64,000 bases of DNA from Ceratodon purpureus (taxonomy: Eukaryota; Streptophyta; Bryopsida; Pseudoditrichales; Ditrichaceae), in NCBI GenBank assembly GCA_014871385.1, contig CM026422.1, forward strand, positions 9,137,374 to 9,201,373, in the 5' to 3' direction. The notes under the pieces were generated by a model. That model worked only from the letters and a program-made list of their open reading frames with translations, was not told the origin of the DNA and ran no database searches. Made by a program: the position numbers and the translations under genes. Below are positions 1 to 12,240 of this stretch, piece after piece (position 1 is the first letter of the stretch; each line of letters begins with the position of its first letter).

Positions 1-2869
1 ACTCTCTGCTTTCACAGCTAATAGAGCAAATCTCAACAGATACTGGAAGGCAAACTCTCCAAAATCCTTCTGGTTATTAATTGGACACGTAACATCGATT
101 ACTCAAACTGTTCACAACTTGACTGCTACAACTTGGTTTCGAGTTTCAAAGTAAGATTACAATAACAAACCTGTGGATTTTGCTGAATAGCAGCCTTGAA
201 ATCAGCCACTGCTCCTTCCCAGTCCTCTACAAGTAACTTTGCCTCCGCCCTCTGCATGAAGACGACCAGATTGTCAGGATCTTTGATAATGCAAGCGTAC
301 CCGAATATGTCTACAAGAACTTTGAGTTCCCTGAACAGGATCCTGACGTGTGCAGGAAAATTCTACTTGCAGCCACACAACCTAAACTGTCTTCACCCTA
401 CAATTGTGACTCCTTCATGATATTTAACATGCCATGTAACTCCAGGGTACAGTCAATTAACCAATGATGTATTTAACATCAGCACTTCAAATGAGATTCC
501 TGTCATAGTAGTGTTAAGTACCTGCTCTAAGGCATCGAGAGAAGCACCATCCATTTCCAAAACTAGAGAACAACGCATCACAGCATCCTTCCCACGTCCA
601 AGTTGCACCAGTGCCTTGCAAAGACCCATATTAAGCTTGATGTTGTGAAGCTCATGATCTGGGACGATCTCCAGAGCTGCTAGGTAGGCTTCAACTGCAG
701 TGCGGAACTTACTCTTTTCCAATGCTTCATCAGCCTGCAGATTACACAACCAGTTCATCAATTACTAGCTTTCCGTCGCAATCTATGAATTAGAGTCTGA
801 AAAGGGAATTTGCAAACGTAGTAGCAGAGCTCATTGGATGACATGAAGCAGTTTCTGAGCACAAACCAAGATTGTCGATCAGCCTAATCAACCAAATTTG
901 ATATCGCAATTTAAAGGAAGCGTCACTTACAGCCTTGGTCTTTCTAAGCAGCATTTTCAACTTGAAATACTGCTTTTTGAGTTCTCCATGTTCAGGGTCC
1001 AATCGAAGACCTGACTGATAATGCCTGAACAAGGACACAAGAATAGCAGGGTAAGTGATAGAACAGGGCTATAAAAATCAAAAAACATCCTCGAGTCAGC
1101 TGAGTTGTCACTGATACACAAGGATAAGAAAGCGTGAAGAAAAATAACAATACCTGAGAGCGACATCATGGTCGGCAAGATAGAAATATGCGTTCCCACG
1201 AACAAGTAAAGCGTCCAGGTCACTATCATCCAATTTAAGCACACGCCCTGCCTCAGCTACTGCATCACTGTAATCTTTCTTCTTTAAAGCCAATTTGGCT
1301 TTCAACAGACGTGCCTGCGGAGAGCCAAGTCCGAAAATTGGGAATCGATCAGACAGATCACTACGAGTAATTTTCCAGGGCTAAGTTCATAGTCAGTAAA
1401 GCAGTTTCAAAACTTCGCTGTTCAAAATTAGTCTTAGTAGATAAACAAGTTGCCGTACTCCGAAACTTAAGCGCTATTCAACTGGATGCCAACGTTCTAG
1501 ACACCACCTTCGCTGCACAATATAATATAGAGCCAGGAACAGAGATGAGATATACCTGAGCACACTCTGAAGATACGTCCAAAACTTTCTCCAAGGCCTC
1601 TGCAGCCTGATCGAATTCCTCCGCATCAAATCGTGCAATCGCCTGTTCTAGTAAAGCTCCTGCATGAGCCGACTGCTCAAGCTCTTTTCGCCCATTTGTG
1701 TGCCCAGGCTTGAGCTCTAAAACCTTCTGAAAATCTTGGTTTGCTTCCTTAAATCTGCAGTCATCACCACTTGTCAGATTTCAAAGCATGGTTTTCAAGA
1801 TATCGCAGCCGCTTTGGAACAGAAAAAATCAAATCCATGAAACAATCACAATGGTCAAATGCAGCAACAGTTCATACCGGCACATTTGACGCAAGAGCCG
1901 CCCTCTGTTCAAGTAACCTTGAAAGAATGATGGATCCACAGACAGCGCCCGATCCAGGTCGGCCAAAGCCTCCCGGTATTTTCGCTGCTGTAGGTAGACA
2001 GCTGACCTTTTAGTAAACCCTAATGGTGCTGATGAATCCAACTCTGTAAGGCCATAATAAAACCATCCAGAGCATCAGATTCACCACGTGAGTTCCAAAA
2101 TTCGATTGCATACAGGTTAGGCAGGGAAAAGAAGGCTTTTATTCGCCAATCTCACAAACCCTAGTTTAACGTATGTAAAGCCTTTCAGTAGCTCAGAGTT
2201 TCTGCTCACCAATGAATTTGCTGTATTGTTTTAGCGCAATGGTATAATCTCCTTTAGATAATGAAGCATCTCCAGCCTGCAAATAAGATGCTGCCAAACC
2301 GAAACAACTCAAAATCATGCTCCAAACTGGCAGAGCAGGAATTAAACCTCCGCCAAGCCAAATTCCGAAAATTGTGTGCTTAATATCTTTCAAGAATCCA
2401 AGAATTCTTCCAGACAGACTTGACCTAATTGAGCTAACCTCACTGCAGGAAAAAGATCAGTTTCAAAAAAAAAAAAATAATAATCAGCCACTACGACAGA
2501 CTGATCCACCAAGAAAACAAAAGAATTAACACCGTTCCAACGCAGGATACAACCATTAAAATTCCAGAAGAAAAAATGCACCTAGCAATGCTGCATCCTG
2601 AAACGAAAACATATCTTCAAACCAACTATCATCCACACAGCTCCACATCATGATACAAAATATACCTCCATACAGACCAATCAACATTGCGAAAACGCAG
2701 GACACAAAACACAATGAGAAAATAAAACATAATTACCAGCATCAGATGCGAGGACATGGAAAACCTGGGCCAGAATCAAGCCCGATATCAAAATGCCGCG
2801 GCACGAACCCCTCCATTGCCTCGACGCGCAAGCCGAATCACTAAACCACGTCCTCGGAACCTCCCGCAT
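1..2869 (-). CDS. P58IPK/DNAJC3-type ER co-chaperone, TPR part (3' end outside window)
   Basis: Likely ER-lumenal Hsp40 co-chaperone that presents unfolded proteins to BiP. Nine coding exons can be joined in phase: 2737-2869, 2420-2442 (tentative 23-nt microexon), 2210-2276, 1878-2043, 1556-1754, 1154-1314, 931-1024, 522-734 and 171-251, giving 379 residues so far. The first exon has a hydrophobic stretch (LISGLILAQVFHVLAS) that suits a signal peptide. The rest is a run of tetratricopeptide repeats, for example around ALADLDRALSVDP and AVEAYLAALEIVPDH. Exon 171-251 encodes AEAKLLVEDWEGAVADFKAA, a block typical of plant P58IPK just before the J domain, which should lie left of position 1. The ATG at 2869 was preferred; an in-frame ATG at 2908 is possible. 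The family is confident; the first two exons are less so. Confidence 0.85.
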
Positions 2870-5688
2870 CGAACAATCCCGGACTCCCTCCCCCCTCATC
2901 TTCCCCACTAAACCCTACTCCACTCCTCCCCTCTCCCCTCCCCCTCCACCAAACAAACTCCCCTCGCCCTCACCCCCTACCTCCCACTCACCTTCCTCTC
3001 AACTGATCACACTCTCATCACTCCACTCCACTCCACTCCCCCATCCAAGCTTCCACACCCGAAACCGCACCGAAACACCAAAGACCTAAATTGCGCCAAT
3101 CACGTAAATCACGTCCAAATCGAGCTCGGCGAAGCTCATTCGAATCCCTGCAACCAGCTGAACGCGGAGCTCCCACAAGCAAGCGGACAGAACCACGGAC
3201 GCCCCTGCGCTTGAATGCCACAGTCTCCACACAACCCAGCGATGGCGATCGAGATCAGTAACACCTCGCAACACAACAAAACACTCATCTGCTTCCCGAA
3301 CATCACTTCCTCGTACACCCAAAACCATCACCAACCCCAAATCCAACAATATCTACGAATAGCTTACGTCCGAGGGAGCTGGATCTAGAGATTTCGTAGA
3401 TGGTGACGGGTTTTGAGAATGGGTCCCTCGCGCAGGGAGATGTCGGGGGCGATGGTGACGACTGATGGGGCGCGTGGTGACGGGGACGAAGAGATGGTTG
3501 GCCAATGGGAGGGCCGGGGAGCTGATGTGGCAGGGCGTGATTGGGCGGGGGCTGGCGATGCGCTTCATTAGAGGTGCGAAGAGTGTCACGCTTGGCTTCG
3601 AGTGTGTTTCTGTTCTTGGTATTGTGAGGATTTGCGTCTTGCTTTTGCTTGTTCCAGGACTGTGTGAGTGTGAGCACTTGATTAGTTTACTTTTTCTAAC
3701 AGCTGAGTTTCTTAATTTTTAATTCTTTTGGCTGCCCGGGGATTTCTCTACAGCAATCAGTGCATAGACTACGTAAAAGAAGAAGAGGGGCCGCGGTGAA
3801 TATAGTGTTTGTTCATTCTATTCATTAATTGATGGCCACTGGACAAAAGATAGTAAATCTAAAGCTATTTCCTAAAAGATGTACCGTAGTTGAAGACTCA
3901 ATTGAAGGGAGAAATGTTGCAGGCAAATGATTGTAATTCTTACTTGATGAGATACATTGGGCCGAATGGATACTTCCGAAGCCATAGGAACAAAGTTGGT
4001 GTACAAAGAGGTGTTGATGGAAGAGAAGATCCATATGAATCTACCTTGCTTAAAAGTGGTTGTTCTTCTTTACTTAGATTGCCCAGAAGGCCTAACAGAC
4101 TATCTTAGAGTAGAGAAGTTAGACTTGGAGCATATTTGGATCTCACAGCACCTTACAATATACTAACGAATCTGAAACCTTGTTCTTTTTCCTTCTTTGG
4201 TCATTTGTATTCACATACATGATACAACCACTACTACTTACAATTCATCATTCAATCAAAGCTAATTGTTCAATTGCAGCTCATTGTTCCTACTCCTTCT
4301 TGGGGTTCTCCTAGCAGACAATCTCACTTATGGGAATTTTTGTGTAAGCCGCACTGTACCAATTGACTTGGTTTTGCATTTTTGAATTGCAAAGGTTATT
4401 TTTTGTATTAATCTATTTACGGCGCTTTAGCGATAGTGTTTGATTGACCTTGCCATGCTTGTTTGAATTGCAATATAGTTTTTTCTTTTTTTCGAGGTTT
4501 CTGTTCAATATTGAAGCTATGTTCAATTAGGCCAAATAGAATTTATCTTTTTAATCCGTATGAGCCTCACCCGGTCCAATTCTGCTCTGCTACCAACTTT
4601 AAGGATGATCAAGCCTTATCTGCTATGATAACCTCTTCCTAGAGCATCTCGGCTATATGAAGTCTTAGTGGCTTTAAACCTTGCTTATCTACCACCATTC
4701 CCATTTTTTAAAGAAAAAATCACGTAATTCACTCAATAATCAATTTCTTTGAATGAAAATTAGTTTGCCAAAATGGTTTATGAATTATCTATGTTTACTT
4801 AAATTCTCAAAAAAAATCAATACTTCCTGCAATTATATGATGCATACAAACTTGTCCAAAATCACTCTTGTCTATTTGGAGATAAAATACTTCAAACATG
4901 AGGTGACATGTTTGCTTGTCTTTTAGATTTTTTCTTTTTTTCACTTAAAGGATGGACATCAATCTTTTCTTTGACCGTTTGGATTGGGACTTTATAACAT
5001 AATGGAATTTCTAGAAAAGAAATATAAATTAGCATGCTTTTGTATTTAACTTAATAAAAAAAAATCAACATGTTACACTTATCTTTTGTGTGTGATTTTT
5101 TTTGTTCAATTAGCTAAGTTAGTCTTATTTTCCATGCACCAAAACCCCCAAAATTCATAATGAAAATTACCAAAAAAAAAAAAGTTATAGTGTTTTGACC
5201 TAGTTAAAAATTGTGTCAAAAAAGTTTGTTTTCAAAATTCAATTGCTATAATCTTCTAATCTCTTCGATTGATTATGATGAATGTTTTTGAGCTATCTAC
5301 TACAATAATCTAATTAAAGATCTTACGGTTAGGATTAGAAAATAATGAGTTTTTAGTCATTCATGCTTTTTACATTGGAAATGACAATTTTGAAGCGTTT
5401 TTTAATGAAACATAGTCAAAGAACCTTAGGGGTTAATCAAAGTTGCTTGATGCTCAGACAATGCGGATTTACAACCCTTATTTCAGTTTAGTCAAATTTC
5501 CTATGACCAAGATAACTTGTTTCTCTACATTGTTGTTGCTTAGATAATCAAAGAAGTATTTAGTAACCTTTGATCTATTGTTGGAACAAATCATGTAGCT
5601 ATTTTTACTCATATTATTTGTACTAACTTTTAGAAGATTGAACATTTATTGTATAAGTTTATTCTTCCTAGGAATTGATACAATTCTT
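2870..5688. other. Spacer upstream of the P58IPK-like gene
   Basis: From 2880 to about 3060 the plus strand is strongly C/T-rich with few purines, which on the transcribed (minus) strand is a purine-rich leader and probably the 5' UTR or promoter of the P58IPK-like gene. Beyond about 3750 the sequence becomes AT-rich with homopolymer runs. Short open frames at 3465-3722 and 3890-4166 match no family I recognise. No gene is called. Confidence 0.5.
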
Positions 5689-5946
5689 AGTCTTTACACT
5701 AAAGTTGTATGTGTGTGAGTGAAGAAAAGTTTAGTCTTTACACTAAAGTTGTATGTGTGTGAGTGAAGAAAAGTTTAGTCTTTACACTAAAGTTGTATGT
5801 GTGTGAGTGAAGAAAAGTTTAGTCTTTACACTAAAGTTGTATGTGTGTGAGTGAAGAAAAGTTTAGTCTTTACACTAAAGTTGTATGTGTGTGAGTGAAG
5901 AAAAGTTTAGTCTTTACACTAAAGTTGTATGTGTGTGAGTGAAGAA
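5689..5946. repeat. 44-bp tandem repeat, six copies
   Basis: The phrase AAAGTTGTATGTGTGTGAGT recurs at 5701, 5745, 5789, 5833, 5877 and 5921, an exact 44-bp period. Copies are almost identical; the last one diverges at its end (GAAGAATAG). Near identity implies recent amplification. No coding potential is seen in it. Confidence 0.95.
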
Positions 5947-7690
5947 TAGTTGTTGTTGGCTGAATGGAAAGTTTAACAACATCAAGTGCACACAACATAC
6001 TATCAAGTGCAATATTGATGCACTTTTATTATTATGTCAAATAACTATAACACCATGGTCTATTATGAAATCAATGCTTCTTGGATAAAATTGCATTTTT
6101 TAGGAAAACAATGAAGACACAATACAAGTTTATTAATCAACTTTTTCATGAGCTGCTTTCAATAATTGGCAGTCTCGTAGCTGGCGATGCATTCAGATAA
6201 GTGATTCTATACAAGTTACAACTTTGAGGTGCATGTGCAAATATATGAGGCGTCTACATAACTTGTTGGTCCTTTTCGAATTCCATCCTTATCATCAAAA
6301 TTAGAGAACATCACAAAGGAACGGTCGTCCTGTTGCGGTGCACACTAGTCATCAAGCGATACAACAAAGTCAAAGAAGAAAATTCATGCCCTAAATGAGT
6401 CATGCTTACAGCTCTTGACCATAATCTAGGAAAAATGAGACGACAAGAAAAAAAATGTAGTTTGGAGTTGCAGGAGGTTGGAATAGAGAAATGAGCACCA
6501 TTAGAAGATAGCGGTAATAAGGTATGATCATATTCATTATATTGGGACTTTTTGTTGATTTTGAGATAAAATGCTTATTATCAAAAATTTCATTTGAAAA
6601 ATAAATAAATGAAACCAAAAATATATAATACTCAAATAGTGATCCTATAATAAAAACTTAAAAGTTTGTGTTGTTATCTATCAATTGAAAATTACAAGTA
6701 AAGTGATTTATCCTCGAATCAAGGAAAAAAATAAGATTGCAAAAGGTCTTAATATAACAACTATGATGTTAAGTGGACATGGTAGAATTGATTGAATCAG
6801 GGGCGTCCACATTAGCGCATGTGGATTGCCATGAACAAGAGAACATGGCAATCTAAATGAAGGATTGGAGCATTATGGAGGTGGGTTGGAGGAAATGGAG
6901 CCTTAATATGGAAGTGAGAAGCAAAGGCATGGAGATTTTTTAACACAGACTCGAAGTGAAGACGTAGATATATCCCCAAAGAAGAGAGCAGCAAGAAAGA
7001 ATTTATATTACACAACAACAATTGAATAACAAAGGAGAAGACACTCATGAAGAAGACGATGGAGAAAATAGTGGTGAGAATATTGGAAGCATTTGTCATG
7101 ATTTTTGAACTGAAACATGTAGTCAAAATAGTTTTGCATATTATCTTATTCCAACGCATTTTGTTAAACTAGGTAGTTGGAGAGCTTATCATAGATATCT
7201 CCGATCATTTTTATTATTGTGGAGATTTTTTGGCCATACAACTACATGTACTTTATTGTTATTGAGACAAATAGATACTCAACCAAGGACTTGGCTATGG
7301 TAGAACCAGAGGTGGACCAAGTTGAAAGGATTTGACAATTTCAAATTAAATTGAAATGTTAGAATCTAGTTATATATGGTCATGAAAAAGCAACCTGACC
7401 TGAGGACCTATTGGACAAGAAAAAGAAGCATACTTTGTCTTATTATTTCTAGCCTCGTGAATTACTGACAATATGAAGCTATTAGGCATAGCCGACATAT
7501 AACCATGAAGCTATTAGGCATAACCTACATATAACCAACTGAGCAATGTACAACAAGATTGAGGGAGGCGTATTGAAATTTCATAAAATTTGACTAATTA
7601 GATGATTAGTGAATAAGGTAAAGAATAATTGTAAACTAGTGTGGTCACTTGGAAAATATATTTTACTAGAAAAAAGGATGATTAGGTATA
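5947..7690. other. AT-rich spacer with one 32-bp direct duplication
   Basis: No gene recognised. A 32-bp unit (beginning ATGAAGCTATTAGGCATA) occurs twice in tandem at about 7473-7504 and 7505-7536 with two differences. Short open frames on the minus strand at 6406-6618 and 6812-7159 are T-rich, hydrophobic and resemble no family. Confidence 0.5.
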
Positions 7691-8155
7691 AAAGGACGTA
7701 TACCACCGTACACCAGATCATGCCAAATTAGCCGAAAAAGTGGAAATTCAAAGTATACTTCTTTGCAAATGCAGCCTCTAAATTTGTATGGAATTTTAAA
7801 CATGCATTTTTTAAAATCCAACAACAAGGATGTGGTTGCGCAAATGGCTTGTCATAAACTAGCACTTACCCATAATGTGGTATTTAGATTGTTGGAAGGA
7901 TTAGAAAACAAATGCAATATTTTAGTGATACATAACTTTTTCTCTAATGTTGAACACTTTGTAAATTTGAAGACTATGAATATTTTTTCAATATGTACAA
8001 TATGATCCAATTGCATACGTTTATCATTGAATTTAAAAGATACAAAAAGATTTAATAAGGTTCCACATGGAACTTGTGATTGGCACATACACAAAAGTAG
8101 AGATATTTCTTGTGTACTTTAGAAGGACAAAAACTAGTAATATCCATTTCCACTT
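7690..8155 (+). pseudogene. Degraded piggyBac-type transposase (DDE_Tnp_1_7) fragment
   Basis: Two reading frames together look like the catalytic core of a piggyBac transposase. The stretch near 7710-7830 reads KKWKFKVYFFANAASKFVWN, like the K-x-x-K-W-x-F-K...G-Y-V-W/Y-N segment. After a frameshift, 7829-8110 reads RLLEGLENK then VIHNFFSNVEHFVNLK (family pattern: MDNFFTS..LF..L). It then passes an in-frame TGA where family members have Arg, and continues as NLKDTKRFNKVPHGTCDW. Further stops follow (TAG at about 8119). Stops and a frameshift make it a dead copy. Its termini were not found. Confidence 0.6.
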
Positions 8156-8159
8156 ACAA

Positions 8160-11100
8160 CTCTTATTTTGGCACCATTTTATTTATATAAAACAATATGT
8201 CCCATAAAAGTGCTATTAGAGAATTGATACCAACATCCCTGATACATTTAGAATATGCATCAATTTAAATGAAAAGAGTGGTTGTAGCGGATCAATTAAA
8301 AGCTTCAAATAGCTCATAAGTGCAAAGCTAGAAATGGTGGCACCGCATTTTTTTATTCCTTTTTGACCTGACAATTACAAACATTTATATTTTTTAACAT
8401 ATCTCATTTAAAGTAAAAGAAGGGTAGATTTGCTATAAAACAAATCTTACTACACATCTACAATTCAAAATCCAATCATGTAAAGAATAAACACAAAATT
8501 GACTTTATTATGATGAACAACTTTAAATTAAGAACTTAGGTCGTCGTGGAGTTTACTTTCCTAAGTATTTTCAAAAAAGTTGACAATATGTTGCATGTAT
8601 TGGACACATGCAATACCATGGAAAATTCATTGTAAATGTTCAGAATATAGTGACAAGGCCATGTGTCTAAAGGAAGGTTGTTTTGAAGCTTGGTCTAAAG
8701 ACGTGTGAAATAATAGATCATCTTTTATAGTAGTTATTGTCTTTAAATAACTCTGCTATGTTTAATTATTAAAAGTTTCTCCAAATCATCTTTTAGTATT
8801 TGTATTTAAATATTTTGAATTTTTCCATTTATTTTGCTACTACTCTATTTTTTTACATTAGTGTAATTTATATTTATTGATTATTTATTTATTTATTTAT
8901 TGGCAATCACATTGTTTTTATGTCATTGAATAATTTTTTTCAATTTTTAATTATTTATGAGTATATTCATTTTAATTTTAATTTTATTCAGTGCATGTTT
9001 TTAATTTTTTTTCAAATATCATCTTCTTTTGATACTACAACGAAGGAGGAGCAAATGTACCAATGGCCTTCACATGCACTATCAACATAGTTTTTTCAAT
9101 ATCATCAACTCCATTTTTCTAGTGGCTTGAAGTCTTAAAGAGGTCACATCTTTAAATCCATTCCAAATAAAATAGTCATTTAAATATTTTTAAGAATTAG
9201 AATGTAGATATTTAAATATGGTAAATTGTTTTCTGAATTTTATTAGCTCTCAATAAAAAGTTGATTATAACTATGCATAAAAGTCTTCCCAAAGTAATAT
9301 GCATAACACTTTTCAAATGAGAGATCTTTAATCTATTTAGAATTCATTTTCAATCAATTATTTATATTTTGAATTTTAAAGGAAGAAAAGAACCATGTTT
9401 AACTACATCATGTTTACTAAAAAGGTTGATATTTTTACTACCCAACTTTTGTTCTTTAATTAATTTGATTCTTCTTTGACAAAAGAAGCAAAACATACCC
9501 AATCATTAGCTACTACAATTTTATAGAATTTCATATTTTTAAAATTTTTCAAGTAAATGTTTTGCAACTTAAAAAATACAAAAAAAAATAAAAATTATCA
9601 TATGAATTTTAATTATGATGTGAGTTTTTTATTATGATAAGAGTTTTTTTGATCCAAGTTGTAATTTTTATAAAATAATTCAAAATTTTAAAATATATTT
9701 ATTCTTCTTAAATATTTAATATTACAAAGATTTTCAATTATTTTGTAACAAGTTTTATCAAGCTTTCCTACTAAACTACAAAGCTTATACAAAGTCCTTT
9801 TGTTAAGCAACATACCATGGCTGTTAAATATTAAGCACTTCAATATAATTGACCTTCCATTTATAAAACTTACTACATTATTCTATAGAGAAGAGGTCGT
9901 TCATCTTGCAAACTTGGAAACGGTGGTGGTCGTGATGAGGACCGCCGTTGTTGAACTTCGTGTCGCACAATCCACCGACTCTGCATGGCACACAAAAGTA
10001 CCGCATGCAGTCACTTGGGAGGCGCGCATTGGTTGCAATTTGAAGGCACTTCATGGTATCTTGCCAGTACGCAGGCCCTTTACGTAACTCGAGCTTCATT
10101 TGTGAGCGCCATAGGTAATAATGTAACCGCGACCTCCGCCTCGGAAGCCCCCGACCTTGCGAACCCCTTCGGCCTCTCGAGAACTCAGTCTGAGCAACAA
10201 ATCATAAACCTAGATAAACATATAAATCATAAACCTAGATAGAAATGTTTGTTTGGGTTTTTTAATTTAAAGCATTTTGATGTTTGATGAATGATACTTT
10301 AAACACAATTTTAATTTTTTTAATTCTTAAGTATTGTGTGTAATTTCATGTATATTCATGTGTTGCGCTATTTTTTTAAAAATTATTTATTTGTGTATAA
10401 ATGTAGACCTCGTAAAGAGGTGTTGCAATCAAAATTGAATTATAGAAGAGTGATTCTTTGAGAGAAGTTATTTGTTTGCTGAAAAATGAGCACATTTAAA
10501 AAAATATTACATTAAAGTGGTATGAAGATCAAAGCGCCAAACATTTTTTGATTTGGAATTAATCTTAATTAAAGATTTTTTTCTTCAATGTGTTCATTGG
10601 TTAATGTAAAATGCAGCGCCAAAGCTGTACATTTTAAAGAATTTTGCCAATAAGTCAAAGACTTACTATGTCACGTATTTAAATTATTAAGGGTATCAAG
10701 AGCTTGCAAGGAATCTAGAAAAGGTGATAGTGGTCATTTTGTTTAGAAGTTGAAAGCAAAAATTTAATTTTGTAAACTAGGGAACAACATCATTTAAACT
10801 CACATACAAACACAAGAATGTTTTAAAAAATTTAAAAATTCTACTTTCTAAATTTTCAATAAAATTATAATTATCGATAAAAATGATTATGTAATTGTGT
10901 GATGATATCCATATGAACTTCTGAAGATTTTATGGTATTGCATCAAATTTTCTATAACATCATTTTTATTTCTTAATGATATTTAAATTTGTTTTGGAAC
11001 TTATATGTTGTTATTTTAGATTTCAAAAAATTTAGATCTCAATATGTTTATAAATTTAAAAAATTTGATAGATTTTTTTTTTTTTTTGTCAATATGAAAT

Positions 11101-11463
11101 ATTATAGAATTTCATTTGGAACACATGACGTTGAAGGAATTAAACTGAAAATGAGTGAATTTTAAGTATTGCGCTAAGACATTTCAAACTCTAAATTTAA
11201 GCAAAAATTGACCATAATGTCACTCTGTTTAGATATTAGAGGTATTGAGCTCTAAGTCAATTTATACTAATAGTTAGAGCAAATGCTATATACCATTAGG
11301 AGTAGAACAAAAAATCCAAAAAAAATAAATATACATGATACTTTCAATTTGGTGTAGTTTTACAATAGTTATTTTAAATTGAAATTTGGCTTCTTGCACC
11401 ATAATCTTATAGAAATTTTTGTTAATAATTTGGAAAGATATTCAAAATGTTGCAAATATATTG

Positions 11464-11514
<51 letters not shown>

Positions 11515-12240
11515 AATCTAGATTCATATATAATGCTGCACACTAATCAATAAGATATTAAATCATTGGAAATTATTAATTGTAAGTTAGTCTATTTGTA
11601 TTGCATTGGTTTTATCCTATTCAAGACACTAGATGGTCCATGTTGGTTTTTAAAAAGTGTTTGTATTATCAATAGAATTTTATCAATTTGAGATTTTTAT
11701 TTTATTCTAATTGAAGAATGTTACGTATAAAAATTTATTAATTAGATGTCTGATAAAAAATACTATAATGACCTAAGTAGATATATATACTGACTCAATG
11801 AATAAATCATAAATAATATATTATATTTTGTAACATGTGAGTGTAAAAACACAATGATCGAAGTCACTATAATTCATCCAATAATTGATTTACTACATTT
11901 TGAAAATGCTTCTAAAAGGAATTTGGTATTAGTCAAATTACAATATGTATTTTTAAATCAAAAAAATGTAGCGATAATTAAATTTGGACTATATTTAAAG
12001 ATTGTATCAAATTCTATAAAAAATTGAAGTCAATGGTATGAATTGTTCCAAGTGGAGAATAATACTTTAATAATGGACTTCATTATATAAGGTTAGTTTC
12101 ATTGTAATTATTCTATAGTGTACATCAAATATTCATAATATCACCATCTTGAACGAGTTTAAATTGTGGGTTGATATTTGGTTGTGGCATTCAAAAATCA
12201 ATATCTCCTTGTGAGCACTCGACACAAGTATGAACTTTCC
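8160..12240. other. AT-rich gene desert
   Basis: Very AT-rich sequence with no recognised gene. It contains an ATTT-type run near 8877-8902, poly(T) near 11067-11084 and a TA microsatellite at about 11467-11510. One GC-richer island at about 9890-10200 has open frames on both strands (see findings) but no firm identity. A short direct repeat (AAATCATAAACCTAGATA) occurs at about 10199 and 10225. Confidence 0.6.
11467..11511. repeat. (TA)n microsatellite
   Basis: An uninterrupted run of about 22 TA dinucleotides is visible directly in the sequence. Confidence 0.95.
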
